DNA of 10,660 bases from an uncultured Leptotrichia sp. (GTDB lineage: Bacteria > Fusobacteriota > Fusobacteriia > Fusobacteriales > Leptotrichiaceae). This document shows, one piece after another, positions 1-6,526 of the stretch (positions are counted from its first letter, which is position 1; the number at the start of each line of letters is the position of its first letter). Location: positions 1 to 10,660 of the forward strand of contig CALIJH010000199.1 in NCBI GenBank assembly GCA_938017765.1, in the 5' to 3' direction. The notes beneath the pieces are model-generated. The model ran no database searches. It saw only the letters and a program-made list of their open reading frames with translations, and was not told the origin of the DNA. The position numbers and the translations under genes were made by a program.

Positions 1-190
1 CAATCGCGAGGGTGTCGGCAATGCCGAGGGCGTAAAAGTCGGCAAGGATGAGGTCAGGATCGGCGAAATCGGTTTTGTTAACGGCGAGGATAACGGGCCT
101 GTGGCTGCGCCGTAGTTCTTGCGCAATTTGTTCGTCCACGGCGGTAAGGCCATCACGTCCGTCCACGAGGAAGACGACGACATCAGCTTC
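1..190 (-). other. der: Segment of ribosome-assembly GTPase Der (EngA), first G domain
   Basis: The last ~60 residues of the hybrid frame match the middle of the first GTPase domain of Der. VVVFLVDGRDGLTAVDEQIAQ is the strand after switch II, followed by ELRRS and RPVILAVNKTD, which holds the NKxD guanine-specificity motif (G4). Then comes FYALGI, the conserved Der segment that leads into the G5 SA loop. The Walker A and switch motifs are absent because the similarity starts only at about base 190. The C-terminal part lies beyond base 1. Der acts in 50S subunit maturation. G+C is higher here than in the adjacent glycosyltransferase part (34 of 60 bases in 61-120), which supports a different source. 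The exact edge cannot be fixed, because both families can carry an ADVVV-like strand there (173-187). Confidence 0.7.
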
Positions 191-481
191 GTCCTTCGCA
201 GTCATGAGCCCTGCCATCACGTCTAGTTCACTACCCACATTACCTGCTAGGCAGAGACCATCGACGAATGGATTCTCTCGATGAAGCTCTTCGATCATCT
301 CCCAGGTGCGGTCACGGCTACCATCATTAACGTAGAGTATATGACTCTTAGGGAGGATCTTATTAGCCGCAATGAGGCGCTCTAGGAGCAGAGTCAGTTC
401 GTTCGCTGAATAAGCAAGGATCGCCTCCTCGTTGTAGCACGGGGAGACGATCACAAGGCGGGGGATAGGATAGGTATTCAC
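1..481 (-). CDS. Family 2 glycosyltransferase N-terminus running in frame into a Der GTPase segment (hybrid, incomplete)
   Basis: The reading frame is open from a GTG at 481-479 to the window edge, about 160 codons, with no stop. Residues 1 to ~100 look like a GT-A fold family 2 glycosyltransferase of the polyprenyl-phosphate sugar transferase kind. They show a short lead, the LVIVSPCYNEEA strand and nucleotide-sugar motif, then ILYVNDGSRDRTW (the family usually has DDGS), then FVDGLCLAGNVG and VMAGLMTAKD. The expected DADLQDD metal-binding motif never arrives. After ADVVV the protein reads FLVDGRDGLTAVDEQIA, which belongs to Der (see the separate entry). A TTG at 511-509 would add 10 residues. 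I prefer the GTG because it leaves the usual short lead before the first strand. No in-frame ATG and no clear Shine-Dalgarno are present. As written this is unlikely to be a working enzyme. Assembly chimera is the simplest explanation and a true gene fusion is the less likely one. Confidence 0.6.
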   Translation of the reverse strand, partial: MNTYPIPRLVIVSPCYNEEAILAYSANELTLLLERLIAANKILPKSHILYVNDGSRDRTWEMIEELHRENPFVDGLCLAGNVGSELDVMAGLMTAKDEADVVVFLVDGRDGLTAVDEQIAQELRRSHRPVILAVNKTDFADPDLILADFYALGIADTLAI

Positions 482-513
482 TACTTGATTAGTTGCAATA
501 GGAGTAGCCAATA

Positions 514-600
514 GATCACAATATATGTAACACCTCGGTCAGAATAGACGTAACCCTGCAGTCACAATATACGTAAACGACCGATCACAATATGTGTAAC
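514..600. repeat. Four 18-bp imperfect direct repeats at an exact 23-bp period
   Basis: The units lie at 514-531, 537-554, 560-577 and 583-600, so every step is 23 bp. A typical unit is GATCACAATATATGTAAC. Eleven of 18 positions are identical in all four (TCA.AATA...GTAA), and most of the other changes are transitions. The 5-bp spacers (ACCTC, CCTGC, CGACC) are unrelated to each other, so the core has been kept while the spacers drifted. The array fills the gap between the SIMPL gene's stop (625) and the glycosyltransferase start (481), and lies upstream of the latter. It could be an array of protein-binding sites in that gene's leader or a Bacteroidota intergenic repeat. The unit and spacer are too short for a CRISPR array. 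Confidence 0.85.
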
Positions 601-624
601 CAATCGGCTAAAGGCTTCCTACGT

Positions 625-1371
625 TTATCGAATGGAATAGGTGGAGCTAACAGTGATGCTGGCTGTCTTTACCTTGGAGCTTGTATTGAATGATCCGCCC
701 CAGCTAAAGTCCTCATCACTATTCTCTCCTACGATCTGGAAGACACCCATCGTAGACTTCTGGAGCTTACCAAGACCACTGTCTCCACCTTCGGCAATGA
801 CCGTAGCGCGCTGACGAGCATCCTCTGCAGCCTCCTTGAGCATCTGGATCTTCAGTTCGTTCAGCTTCGTATAGTAGTAGCGTGGATCTCCAGACTCGAT
901 CTCGATACCCTGATTGATCAGCTCTGAGATCTGACGTGATACGGACTCGATAGCATTGATATCCTTAGAGCTGATCGTGACCGTCTGTGTCAACTCGTAG
1001 CCCTTGAAGGTGGAGATCACACGACTATTAGCCGAGTCATAGAAGCTATCTGACTGCTTCGAGATGTTTACACTGCTGTAGGTCACAGCATCCTTGGGGA
1101 TCTGCTTGCTTGAGAGGTAGGAGGCGACGGCTTCTTGCTTCTCCTTCAGCTCAGAGTAAGCTGAAGAGAGGTTCGTAGACTCCGTCGTGATCGTAGCCGT
1201 CCAGACGATCAGGTCGGAGGTAAAGGTGCGCTCAGCTTTACCCGTGACAGAGATGGTCTTAGCCGTGTGACTACGGAAGCCCTTCAGACCACCAGCGAGG
1301 AAGAAGACAGCCAAGACAAAGGCAACTGCTAGGCTTACGACCGCTAGCAGATTGTTTCTTGAGATGTTCAT
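625..1371 (-). CDS. SIMPL-domain (DUF541) protein with N-terminal membrane anchor
   Basis: The protein is 248 aa from the ATG at 1371-1369. An upstream ATG at 1401 would add ten residues (MTISGCAKNL). I prefer the inner start because it puts a short polar head, MNISRNN, directly before one hydrophobic segment (about residues 8-26, LLAVVSLAVAFVLAVFF). That segment is an uncleaved signal anchor or signal peptide, so the rest should lie in the periplasm. The SIMPL domain starts at ISVTGKAERTFTSDLIVWTA, continues through helices rich in E, K and S, and contains the family-like QMLKEAAEDARQRATVIAE helix. It ends in a strand of alternating T, S and V. The family includes E. coli YggE and Bacteroidota outer-envelope proteins, and its biochemical role is mostly unknown. 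Composition matches the glycosyltransferase part to its left and differs from everything to its right. Confidence 0.85.
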   Translation of the reverse strand: MNISRNNLLAVVSLAVAFVLAVFFLAGGLKGFRSHTAKTISVTGKAERTFTSDLIVWTATITTESTNLSSAYSELKEKQEAVASYLSSKQIPKDAVTYSSVNISKQSDSFYDSANSRVISTFKGYELTQTVTISSKDINAIESVSRQISELINQGIEIESGDPRYYYTKLNELKIQMLKEAAEDARQRATVIAEGGDSGLGKLQKSTMGVFQIVGENSDEDFSWGGSFNTSSKVKTASITVSSTYSIR

Positions 1372-1401
1372 AAGGTTTTTTGCGCAACCTGAAATAGTCA
1401 T

Positions 1402-1460
1402 ATTTGAGCTTAAAAGAGCCTAAAAAAGAGAAAGTCTTATTATGACATTTTTAAAAAAGT
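1402..1460. other. Composition break between two unlike genomes
   Basis: Left of this stretch the DNA is G+C-balanced, minus-strand and low in Shine-Dalgarno signals. Right of it everything is AT-rich, + strand, with clear AGGAG sites. The switch falls in a spacer of A-rich sequence, so the exact join cannot be seen by eye. No transposase, integrase, inverted repeats, tRNA or target duplication marks it. The start of the RidA/leu transcription unit, including any promoter or leader, would fall here and may be cut off. The join may be an assembly artefact or horizontal transfer, and I favour an artefact because a second join is suspected at ~190. Confidence 0.6.
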
Positions 1461-1538
1461 AGAATGTGGATATTATTAATATAGGTATTATTATTGAAAA
1501 AGTAAGAGGAGTATAAGAATTTGAAGGGAGTTAAATTA

Positions 1539-1919
1539 ATGAGAAAAAATATAAGTGGAAATTCTCCGTGGGAGGACATTGTAGGATATTCCAGAGCAGT
1601 AAGAATAGGAAATGTTTTTGAAATAGCAGGAACAACAGCTATCAAGGACGGAAAGCCTTATGCAATAGGGAATGCTTATGAACAGACAAAATATATTCTT
1701 GAAATTATAAAAAAAATTCTTGAAAAGGAAGGATTGGGATTAGAAAATGTCGTTAGAACAAGAATGTTTGTTACGGATATTTCAAAATGGGAAGAATATG
1801 GAAAGGCACACGGAGAATTTTTTAGGAATATTAAACCGGTTGCAACAATGGTAGAGGTATCATCGTTAATTGATAAGGAATTAATGATAGAAATAGAAGT
1901 GAGTGCAGTTATTGATTAG
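1539..1919 (+). CDS. RidA/YjgF/UK114-family protein, divergent subfamily
   Basis: The protein is 126 aa, about the usual length for this family of small trimeric enamine/imine deaminases. The start is the ATG at 1539, because AAGGGAG (1524-1530) sits 8 bases before it. A longer frame from a TTG at 1521 would swallow that site. Family features in order are VRIGNVFEIAGTTA (residues 21-34), NVVRTRMFVTDISKWEEYGKAH (70-91) and VATMVEVSSLIDKELMIEIEVSAV (101-124). Canonical RidA hydrolyses 2-aminoacrylate and related enamines that poison PLP enzymes, including those of branched-chain synthesis. Its substrate-carboxylate arginine (Arg105 in E. coli RidA, in a PAR-x-x-VEV context) aligns here with Ala in PVATMVEV, so classical activity is doubtful. 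Being first in the leu cluster suggests a link to that pathway. The gene begins about 100 bases after the suspected join. Confidence 0.85.
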   Translation: MRKNISGNSPWEDIVGYSRAVRIGNVFEIAGTTAIKDGKPYAIGNAYEQTKYILEIIKKILEKEGLGLENVVRTRMFVTDISKWEEYGKAHGEFFRNIKPVATMVEVSSLIDKELMIEIEVSAVID

Positions 1920-1993
1920 GTAATAAATAAAAATTTATAAACAAAAAAAATTAGAGAAAAAACTTATAGAGAAAAATTTGGAGGGAAAAATAA

Positions 1994-3397
1994 ATGACAG
2001 CAGGGGAACCTAAAACTTTATTTGATAAAGTATGGGAGAAACATGTAATTACGGGAAAATCGGGAGAAGCTCAGTTACTTTATATAGATTTGCATTTAAT
2101 TCATGAAGTAACTTCTCCGCAGGCTTTTTCAGGATTAAGAATAGCAGGACGTAAAGTGAGAAGACCTGATTTGACATTCGGTACAATGGACCACAATACT
2201 CCGACAATAATGTCCCAAAGGATGAACATACGCGATAAAATATCCAAAGCTCAATTGGACGCACTTGCTGTCAATTGTAAAGAATTTGGAATTGAACTTG
2301 TAGATATGTTCAATGAAAATAACGGAATTGTCCATATGGTGGGACCTGAACAGGGACTTACACAGCCATGTAAGACGGTAGTCTGTGGAGACAGTCATAC
2401 TGCTACTCACGGTGCATTCGGTGCGATAGCTTTCGGGATAGGGACGAGTGAAGTCGAACACGTTCTCGCGACCCAGACAATCTGGCAAAAAAAACCTAAA
2501 ACTATGGGGATAGAAATAACAGGAAAATTACAGAAAGGCGTATACGCAAAAGATATAATCCTGCATATTATAAAAACGTACGGTATCGGACTTGGAAACG
2601 GATATGCCTTTGAGTTTTTTGGAGATACAATAAGAGGTCTTTCAATGGAAGAAAGAATGACTATTTGCAATATGGCCATTGAAGGTGGCGGTAAATCAGG
2701 AATTATAGCACCTGATGAAACTACTTTTGAATATGTGAAAGGGAGAAGATTTGCTCCAAAAGGAGAGGACTTTGAAAAGAAAGTCGCCGAATGGAAAGAG
2801 CTGTATACGGATACTGTAGAAGCCTTTGACAAACATATAAAGATAGACGTATCTGAATTGGCTCCGCAAGTAACGTGGGGTACAAATCCTGAAATGGGGA
2901 TAAATATAACGGATGTATTTCCTGAAATAAAAGACCATAATGATAAAAAAGCATATGAATATATGGGGCTTAAGCCGGGAGGTTCTCCATTTGATATACC
3001 GTTGAAGCATGTATTTATCGGTTCGTGTACAAATGGAAGATTAAGCGATCTGGAAATTGTTGCAAAAATAGTAAAAGGAAAAAAAGTTGCTCCAAATATT
3101 ACAGCAGTTGTAGTTCCGGGTTCACAGGTAGTCAAGAGGGCTGCTGAAAAAAACGGGATTGCTCAAATACTGAAAGATGCGGGATTTCAGTGGAGGGAAG
3201 CGGGCTGTTCTACTTGTCTCGGGATGAACCCCGACTTGATACCGTCGGGAGAACACTGTGCTTCGACTTCCAACAGAAATTTTGAAGGACGTCAGGGAAA
3301 AGGAGCCAGAACTCATCTGGTAAGTCCTGCAATGGCAGCGGCGGCGGCGATTTACGGTAGATTTGTAGATGTAAGAAATCTTGACGAAGTAAAATGA
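1994..3397 (+). CDS. leuC: 3-isopropylmalate dehydratase, large subunit
   Basis: With LeuD this enzyme interconverts 2- and 3-isopropylmalate in the cytoplasm, the second step of leucine synthesis from 2-oxoisovalerate. It has 467 aa, the normal bacterial LeuC length. Aconitase-superfamily motifs are intact: DHNTPT (66-71), CGDSHTATHGA (131-141), and the three [4Fe-4S] cysteines in GSCTNGR (Cys345) and GCSTCLGMNPD (Cys405, Cys408). NRNFEGRQG (427-435) is also present. The residues VRRPD near position 56-60 match LeuC and not aconitase or homoaconitase of the HacA type, although the latter cannot be fully excluded. A purine-rich site (GGAGGG, 1980-1985) precedes the ATG by 8 bases. The 74-base gap from the RidA gene shows no terminator, so the two are probably co-transcribed. 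Confidence 0.96.
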   Translation: MTAGEPKTLFDKVWEKHVITGKSGEAQLLYIDLHLIHEVTSPQAFSGLRIAGRKVRRPDLTFGTMDHNTPTIMSQRMNIRDKISKAQLDALAVNCKEFGIELVDMFNENNGIVHMVGPEQGLTQPCKTVVCGDSHTATHGAFGAIAFGIGTSEVEHVLATQTIWQKKPKTMGIEITGKLQKGVYAKDIILHIIKTYGIGLGNGYAFEFFGDTIRGLSMEERMTICNMAIEGGGKSGIIAPDETTFEYVKGRRFAPKGEDFEKKVAEWKELYTDTVEAFDKHIKIDVSELAPQVTWGTNPEMGINITDVFPEIKDHNDKKAYEYMGLKPGGSPFDIPLKHVFIGSCTNGRLSDLEIVAKIVKGKKVAPNITAVVVPGSQVVKRAAEKNGIAQILKDAGFQWREAGCSTCLGMNPDLIPSGEHCASTSNRNFEGRQGKGARTHLVSPAMAAAAAIYGRFVDVRNLDEVK

Positions 3398-3649
3398 TTT
3401 TTTATAAAGATTAAAGTGTGTCCGAAAAATATCAAGATGATATATTTTTAAAATTAAAAATAATAAATATCAATTTTGTTTTTATTTAATTAATTTTAAA
3501 ATTAGAAAAATTAAGAAAGATTATGAATTTTGAAATTATAGATTTTGAGTTTTAAAGTATATTCTAATTGATATTATATTTTCAGAATAGTAAAAAAGTA
3601 AAAATAGAAATAATAAAAAATAGTAAAAATAGAAATAAGGAGAAAAAAG
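3398..3649 (+). other. AT-rich leuC-leuD spacer with a weak hairpin
   Basis: This 252-base gap inside what is usually a tight gene pair holds no open frame of note. A small A/T hairpin can be drawn at 3425-3449: ATATC (3429-3433) pairs with GATAT (3439-3443) across a 5-base loop, flanked by A and T runs and ending in TTTTT. It resembles a very weak terminator, more likely a processing or attenuation site than a true stop, because leuD has no obvious promoter of its own. A 17-base direct repeat just before leuD is listed separately. The rest is A/T runs with nothing else I can read. Confidence 0.35.
3597..3638. repeat. 17-bp perfect direct repeat just before leuD
   Basis: AGTAAAAATAGAAATAA occurs at 3597-3613 and again at 3622-3638, a 25-bp step. 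The second copy runs into the leuD ribosome binding site (AAGGAG, 3637-3642). It looks like a short tandem duplication in low-complexity DNA. It moves no coding sequence and may only lengthen the leader. Chance is not negligible in such AT-rich sequence. Confidence 0.6.
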
Positions 3650-4225
3650 ATGAAGCCTTTTACGAAATATACAGGAACGATAGTCCCCATTATGAATGAT
3701 AACATTGATACTGACCAGCTGATTCCGAAACAATATTTAAAAAGTATCGAAAAAACGGGGTTTGGACAATATGTGTTTGATGAATGGAGATACAACGAGG
3801 ACAGAACCGACAATATGGACTTTAATTTAAACAAACCTGAATATAAAAATGGAACAATCCTGATTACAGGAGAAAATTTTGGCTGCGGTTCGAGTAGGGA
3901 ACATGCGGCATGGGCGTTACAGGATTACGGTTTTCACGTGATTGTGGCGGGAGGATATTCGGGAATATTTTATATGAACTGGCTGAATAACGGACATTTG
4001 CCGATAACATTACCTTTAGCCGACAGGCTTGAGTTAGCTGCACTTTCAGGTGATACGGAAATTACTGTGGATTTGGAAAATAATAAACTTACCGCAAATG
4101 GAAAGGATTATTTCTTTGAACTGGAAGAAAGCTGGAAACAGAGATTACTTAAGGGACTTGATTCAATTGGACTGACGCTGGAACATGAAGATGAGATCAG
4201 GAAGTATGAGGAGAGTCATAAATAA
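3650..4225 (+). CDS. leuD: 3-isopropylmalate dehydratase, small subunit
   Basis: This is the swivel-domain partner of LeuC, completing the isopropylmalate isomerase. At 191 aa it is the standard length for the ~200-residue LeuD of bacteria. NIDTDQLIPKQYL (18-30) is the conserved LeuD N-terminal motif. GENFGCGSSREHAAWAL (74-90) carries the substrate-contact loop. Then comes VIVAGGYSGIFYMNWLNNGHLPI (98-119), the family's IxxSFAxIFxxN-type region. AAGGAG (3637-3642) lies 7 bases before the ATG. The gene follows leuC after an unusually long 252-base spacer and precedes leuB by 208 bases. That spacer (4226-4433) is A/T runs in which I see no promoter, terminator or gene. Confidence 0.96.
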   Translation: MKPFTKYTGTIVPIMNDNIDTDQLIPKQYLKSIEKTGFGQYVFDEWRYNEDRTDNMDFNLNKPEYKNGTILITGENFGCGSSREHAAWALQDYGFHVIVAGGYSGIFYMNWLNNGHLPITLPLADRLELAALSGDTEITVDLENNKLTANGKDYFFELEESWKQRLLKGLDSIGLTLEHEDEIRKYEESHK

Positions 4226-4433
4226 ATTTTAATATAGGAAATAATACTAATTTTAGTAAGTATTTAATATTATATGTGAAAAAATAAATGTTATGACTAC
4301 TAAAAGAATATTGATGAAATTTCTAAAGAAATTGTGAAGTATAAATAATGAATTAGAAATTGAAACTTAAAAAATAATATGATAGTATAAAAATAGATTA
4401 ATAAAATTTTAAAATATGAAAGGAGCGGTAAAA

Positions 4434-5492
4434 ATGGAATATAAAATTGCAATATTAAAAGGGGACGGAATAGGTCCCGAAATAGTCGATGAGGCAATGA
4501 AAGTCTTAGATAAAATCGGAAAAAAGTTCAATCATAAATTTGAGTATATTCGGGGATATTTAGGCGGTGAGTCTATAGACAAGTATGGTATTCCATTATC
4601 TGATGAGACAATTCAGGTGTGCAGAGATAGCGACGCAGTTTTACTGGGGGCAATCGGAGGATATAAATGGGATAATATTGACCCGCAGAAAAGACCCGAA
4701 AGAGGACTTCTTGCTATAAGAAAAGAATTAGGAGTGTACACTAATTTAAGACCTGCAATTTTATTTGAGTCATTGAAAAATGCCAGCCCTTTAAAAGAGG
4801 AAATAGTTGGAAACGGTCTTGATATTATGATAGTAAGAGAGCTTACAGGAGGACTATATTTCGGACAGAGGGAATATTCCGAAGAAAAGGCCTATGACAC
4901 TTTATCTTATACAAGAGAGGAAATCAAAAGAATTGCTATAAAAGCATTTGAAATAGCAAAATTAAGAAACGGAAAGCTGACAAGTGTGGATAAACACAAT
5001 GTCCTTGATACTTCAAAATTGTGGAGAAAGATTGTGGAGGAAGTTGGAAAAAATTATCCTGAAGTTGAAATCTCTCATATGTATGTTGATAATGCTGCAA
5101 TGCAGCTGATTGCCAATCCTAAACAGTTTGATGTAATTCTGACTGAAAATATGTTCGGAGACATTTTATCCGATGAGGCTTCAATGCTGACAGGCTCGCT
5201 CGGAATGCTGCCGTCAGCAAGTTTAGGAGACGGGAAAATAGGTCTTTATGAACCCAGTCATGGTTCGGCTCCTGATATAGCGGGAAAAGATATTGCAAAT
5301 CCTATTGCTACGATACTCTCTGCCGCAATGATGTTGAGATATTCTTTTGATTTGCCTGATGAAGCCCGTGCAATAGAAAATGCTGTGAAAGAAACATTGA
5401 AAGACGGTTATCGGACAGCGGATATTTATACGGAAGGAATGAAAAAAGTCGGGACAAAGGAAATGGGAGACGAAATAGTTGAAAGGATTTAG
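4434..5492 (+). CDS. leuB: 3-isopropylmalate dehydrogenase
   Basis: The enzyme oxidises 3-isopropylmalate with NAD+ to 2-isopropyl-3-oxosuccinate, which decarboxylates to 4-methyl-2-oxopentanoate. The start is the ATG at 4434, preceded 8 bases upstream by AAGGAG (4420-4425). An ATG at 4416 lies before that site and is rejected. The product is 352 aa, typical for LeuB. Visible family residues include GDGIGPE (10-16), GAIGGYKWD (72-80), arginines at 96, 106 and 135 (LAIRKELGVYTNLRP and VRELTGGLYFG, with Tyr142), Lys187 in SVDKHNVL, and the metal aspartates 219, 243 and 247. The NAD-binding stretch is EPSHGSAPDIAGKDIANP (273-290). VRELTGG and the cofactor loop argue for LeuB and against isocitrate or tartrate dehydrogenase. 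It completes leuCDB in order. leuA is not in the window. Confidence 0.95.
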   Translation: MEYKIAILKGDGIGPEIVDEAMKVLDKIGKKFNHKFEYIRGYLGGESIDKYGIPLSDETIQVCRDSDAVLLGAIGGYKWDNIDPQKRPERGLLAIRKELGVYTNLRPAILFESLKNASPLKEEIVGNGLDIMIVRELTGGLYFGQREYSEEKAYDTLSYTREEIKRIAIKAFEIAKLRNGKLTSVDKHNVLDTSKLWRKIVEEVGKNYPEVEISHMYVDNAAMQLIANPKQFDVILTENMFGDILSDEASMLTGSLGMLPSASLGDGKIGLYEPSHGSAPDIAGKDIANPIATILSAAMMLRYSFDLPDEARAIENAVKETLKDGYRTADIYTEGMKKVGTKEMGDEIVERI

Positions 5493-5573
5493 ACGATTTG
5501 AGTTATTATAAAAATTTCCCAAATTTCGATGTTATTTTGATATAAAAAAGATATTTTCAGAAAAGGAAAAATA

Positions 5574-6362
5574 ATGAATAAAGAAATAGTGCATTATGAA
5601 AATGTTACATTTAAAAGAGGCGGAAAAATCATTCTAAATGGAATAAACTGGCATATAAATAAAGATGAAAACTGGGCTTTGTTGGGATTAAACGGTTCGG
5701 GAAAATCAACAATTTTGGGAATGATACCTGCATATATATTTCCGACAACAGGAGAAATAAGAGTTTTCGGTCATAAATTTGGAAATTATGTATGGAAAAA
5801 TATAAAAAGAAGAGTAGGGTTTGTAAGTTCTTCTCTTAATAATTTTCTCGGGACATTGAACAGGGAAAAACTGAAAGATGTGGTAATATCAGGAAAATTC
5901 AGCTCTATAGGGATATACGAGGAAGTAACCGAAGAAGATAGGAAAAAAGCTGAAAAGATAATAGAAGATTTTAAAATCTCATATATAAAAGATAACTATT
6001 TTTCAACATTATCCCAAGGAGAACAGAGGAGAGCTCTGCTTGCAAGGGCATTTATGAATGAGCCTGATTTGCTGATACTCGATGAGCCGTGTTCGGGTCT
6101 TGATATAAAATCGAGAGAATACTTTTTATCAGTCCTTGAAGAAAACTCTAAAAAAGAAAACAGCACACCTTTTATATATGTAACTCATCAGATAGAGGAA
6201 ATTATACCCTCGGTAACTCATGTGGCATTATTGAATAATGGGAAAATTATGGCTCAAGGAAAGAAAAAAGAAATACTGACAGAAACTCTATTGTCAGAAA
6301 TGTTTGGAATGAATGTCAGAGTTGAATGGGAAAATGAAAGACCATGGTTAATTATAAGATAG
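5574..6362 (+). CDS. Stand-alone ABC transporter ATP-binding protein (YlmA-like)
   Basis: This is a single nucleotide-binding domain of 262 aa. Walker A is GLNGSGKST (38-46), the signature is LSQGEQRR (146-153), Walker B is LLILDEP (166-172), the D-loop is SGLD (174-177), and the switch histidine is 205 (YVTHQ). The Q-loop region reads VGFVSSSLNNFL (81-92), with serine where a glutamine is usual. I recall the same trait in the YlmA/ModF/PhrA-like group. There is no membrane segment and no permease gene beside it, so its partner is elsewhere or it works without one. A weak AAGGA (5562-5566) lies 7 bases before the ATG. It sits 81 bases after leuB with no terminator between, so it is probably read as the last gene of the leu transcript. 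A role in amino-acid or cofactor uptake would be a guess from position only. Confidence 0.88.
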   Translation: MNKEIVHYENVTFKRGGKIILNGINWHINKDENWALLGLNGSGKSTILGMIPAYIFPTTGEIRVFGHKFGNYVWKNIKRRVGFVSSSLNNFLGTLNREKLKDVVISGKFSSIGIYEEVTEEDRKKAEKIIEDFKISYIKDNYFSTLSQGEQRRALLARAFMNEPDLLILDEPCSGLDIKSREYFLSVLEENSKKENSTPFIYVTHQIEEIIPSVTHVALLNNGKIMAQGKKKEILTETLLSEMFGMNVRVEWENERPWLIIR

Positions 6363-6411
6363 TATATATATTGTTTATGTTGAATAACAAAAACATATAT
6401 GGTTTAGATTG

Positions 6412-6440
6412 TTGACTTTTTAAACTATAACACTTATAAT
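6412..6440 (+). promoter_or_regulatory. Near-consensus sigma-70 promoter of ilvC
   Basis: TTGACT (6412-6417) and TATAAT (6435-6440) are separated by exactly 17 bases, 11 of 12 matches to the housekeeping consensus. A start near 6447 would leave a leader of about 80 bases before the ilvC ATG. I see no T-box motif or leader peptide in that leader. It suggests ilvC can be transcribed apart from leuCDB. Confidence 0.8.
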
Positions 6441-6526
6441 ATTTATATGAATGGAATAATCGTCAATAAATTAGACAAATTTCATAAGTATAAAGTAATA
6501 AAAAATAAATTTAGGAGGATTTAGAA

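Noticed and set aside
48..284. A + strand open frame of 78 codons
   Set aside because: It lies opposite the clear glycosyltransferase/Der frame, is very rich in S, T and R, and has no ribosome binding site or recognisable motif.
514..600. CRISPR array
   Set aside because: Repeats are only 18 bp and degenerate, spacers are 5 bp, and no cas gene is nearby.
1442..1476. Promoter for the RidA/leu genes
   Set aside because: ATGACA and TATTAT are present, but spaced 23 bases apart and at the suspected join, so I cannot support it.
2407..3135. A 242-codon minus-strand open frame inside leuC
   Set aside because: It is antisense to a fully conserved LeuC. Its composition is the mirror of the leuC codons and it shows no start signal.
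4286..4360. Small gene or peptide in the leuD-leuB spacer
   Set aside because: Frames are under 20 codons, without a Shine-Dalgarno, and look like chance openings in A/T-rich sequence.
5512..5526. Terminator after leuB
   Set aside because: AAATTT-CCC-AAATTT can fold, but it has only A/T pairs and no T run after it, so I read the ABC gene as continuing the transcript.
6363..6402. Terminator after the ABC gene
   Set aside because: ATATAT blocks flank TGTT/AACA, but the pairing needs large bulges and there is no T tail.
6447..6526. T-box or other riboswitch before ilvC
   Set aside because: The ~80-base leader is too short, lacks a recognisable T-box sequence and has no terminator hairpin.
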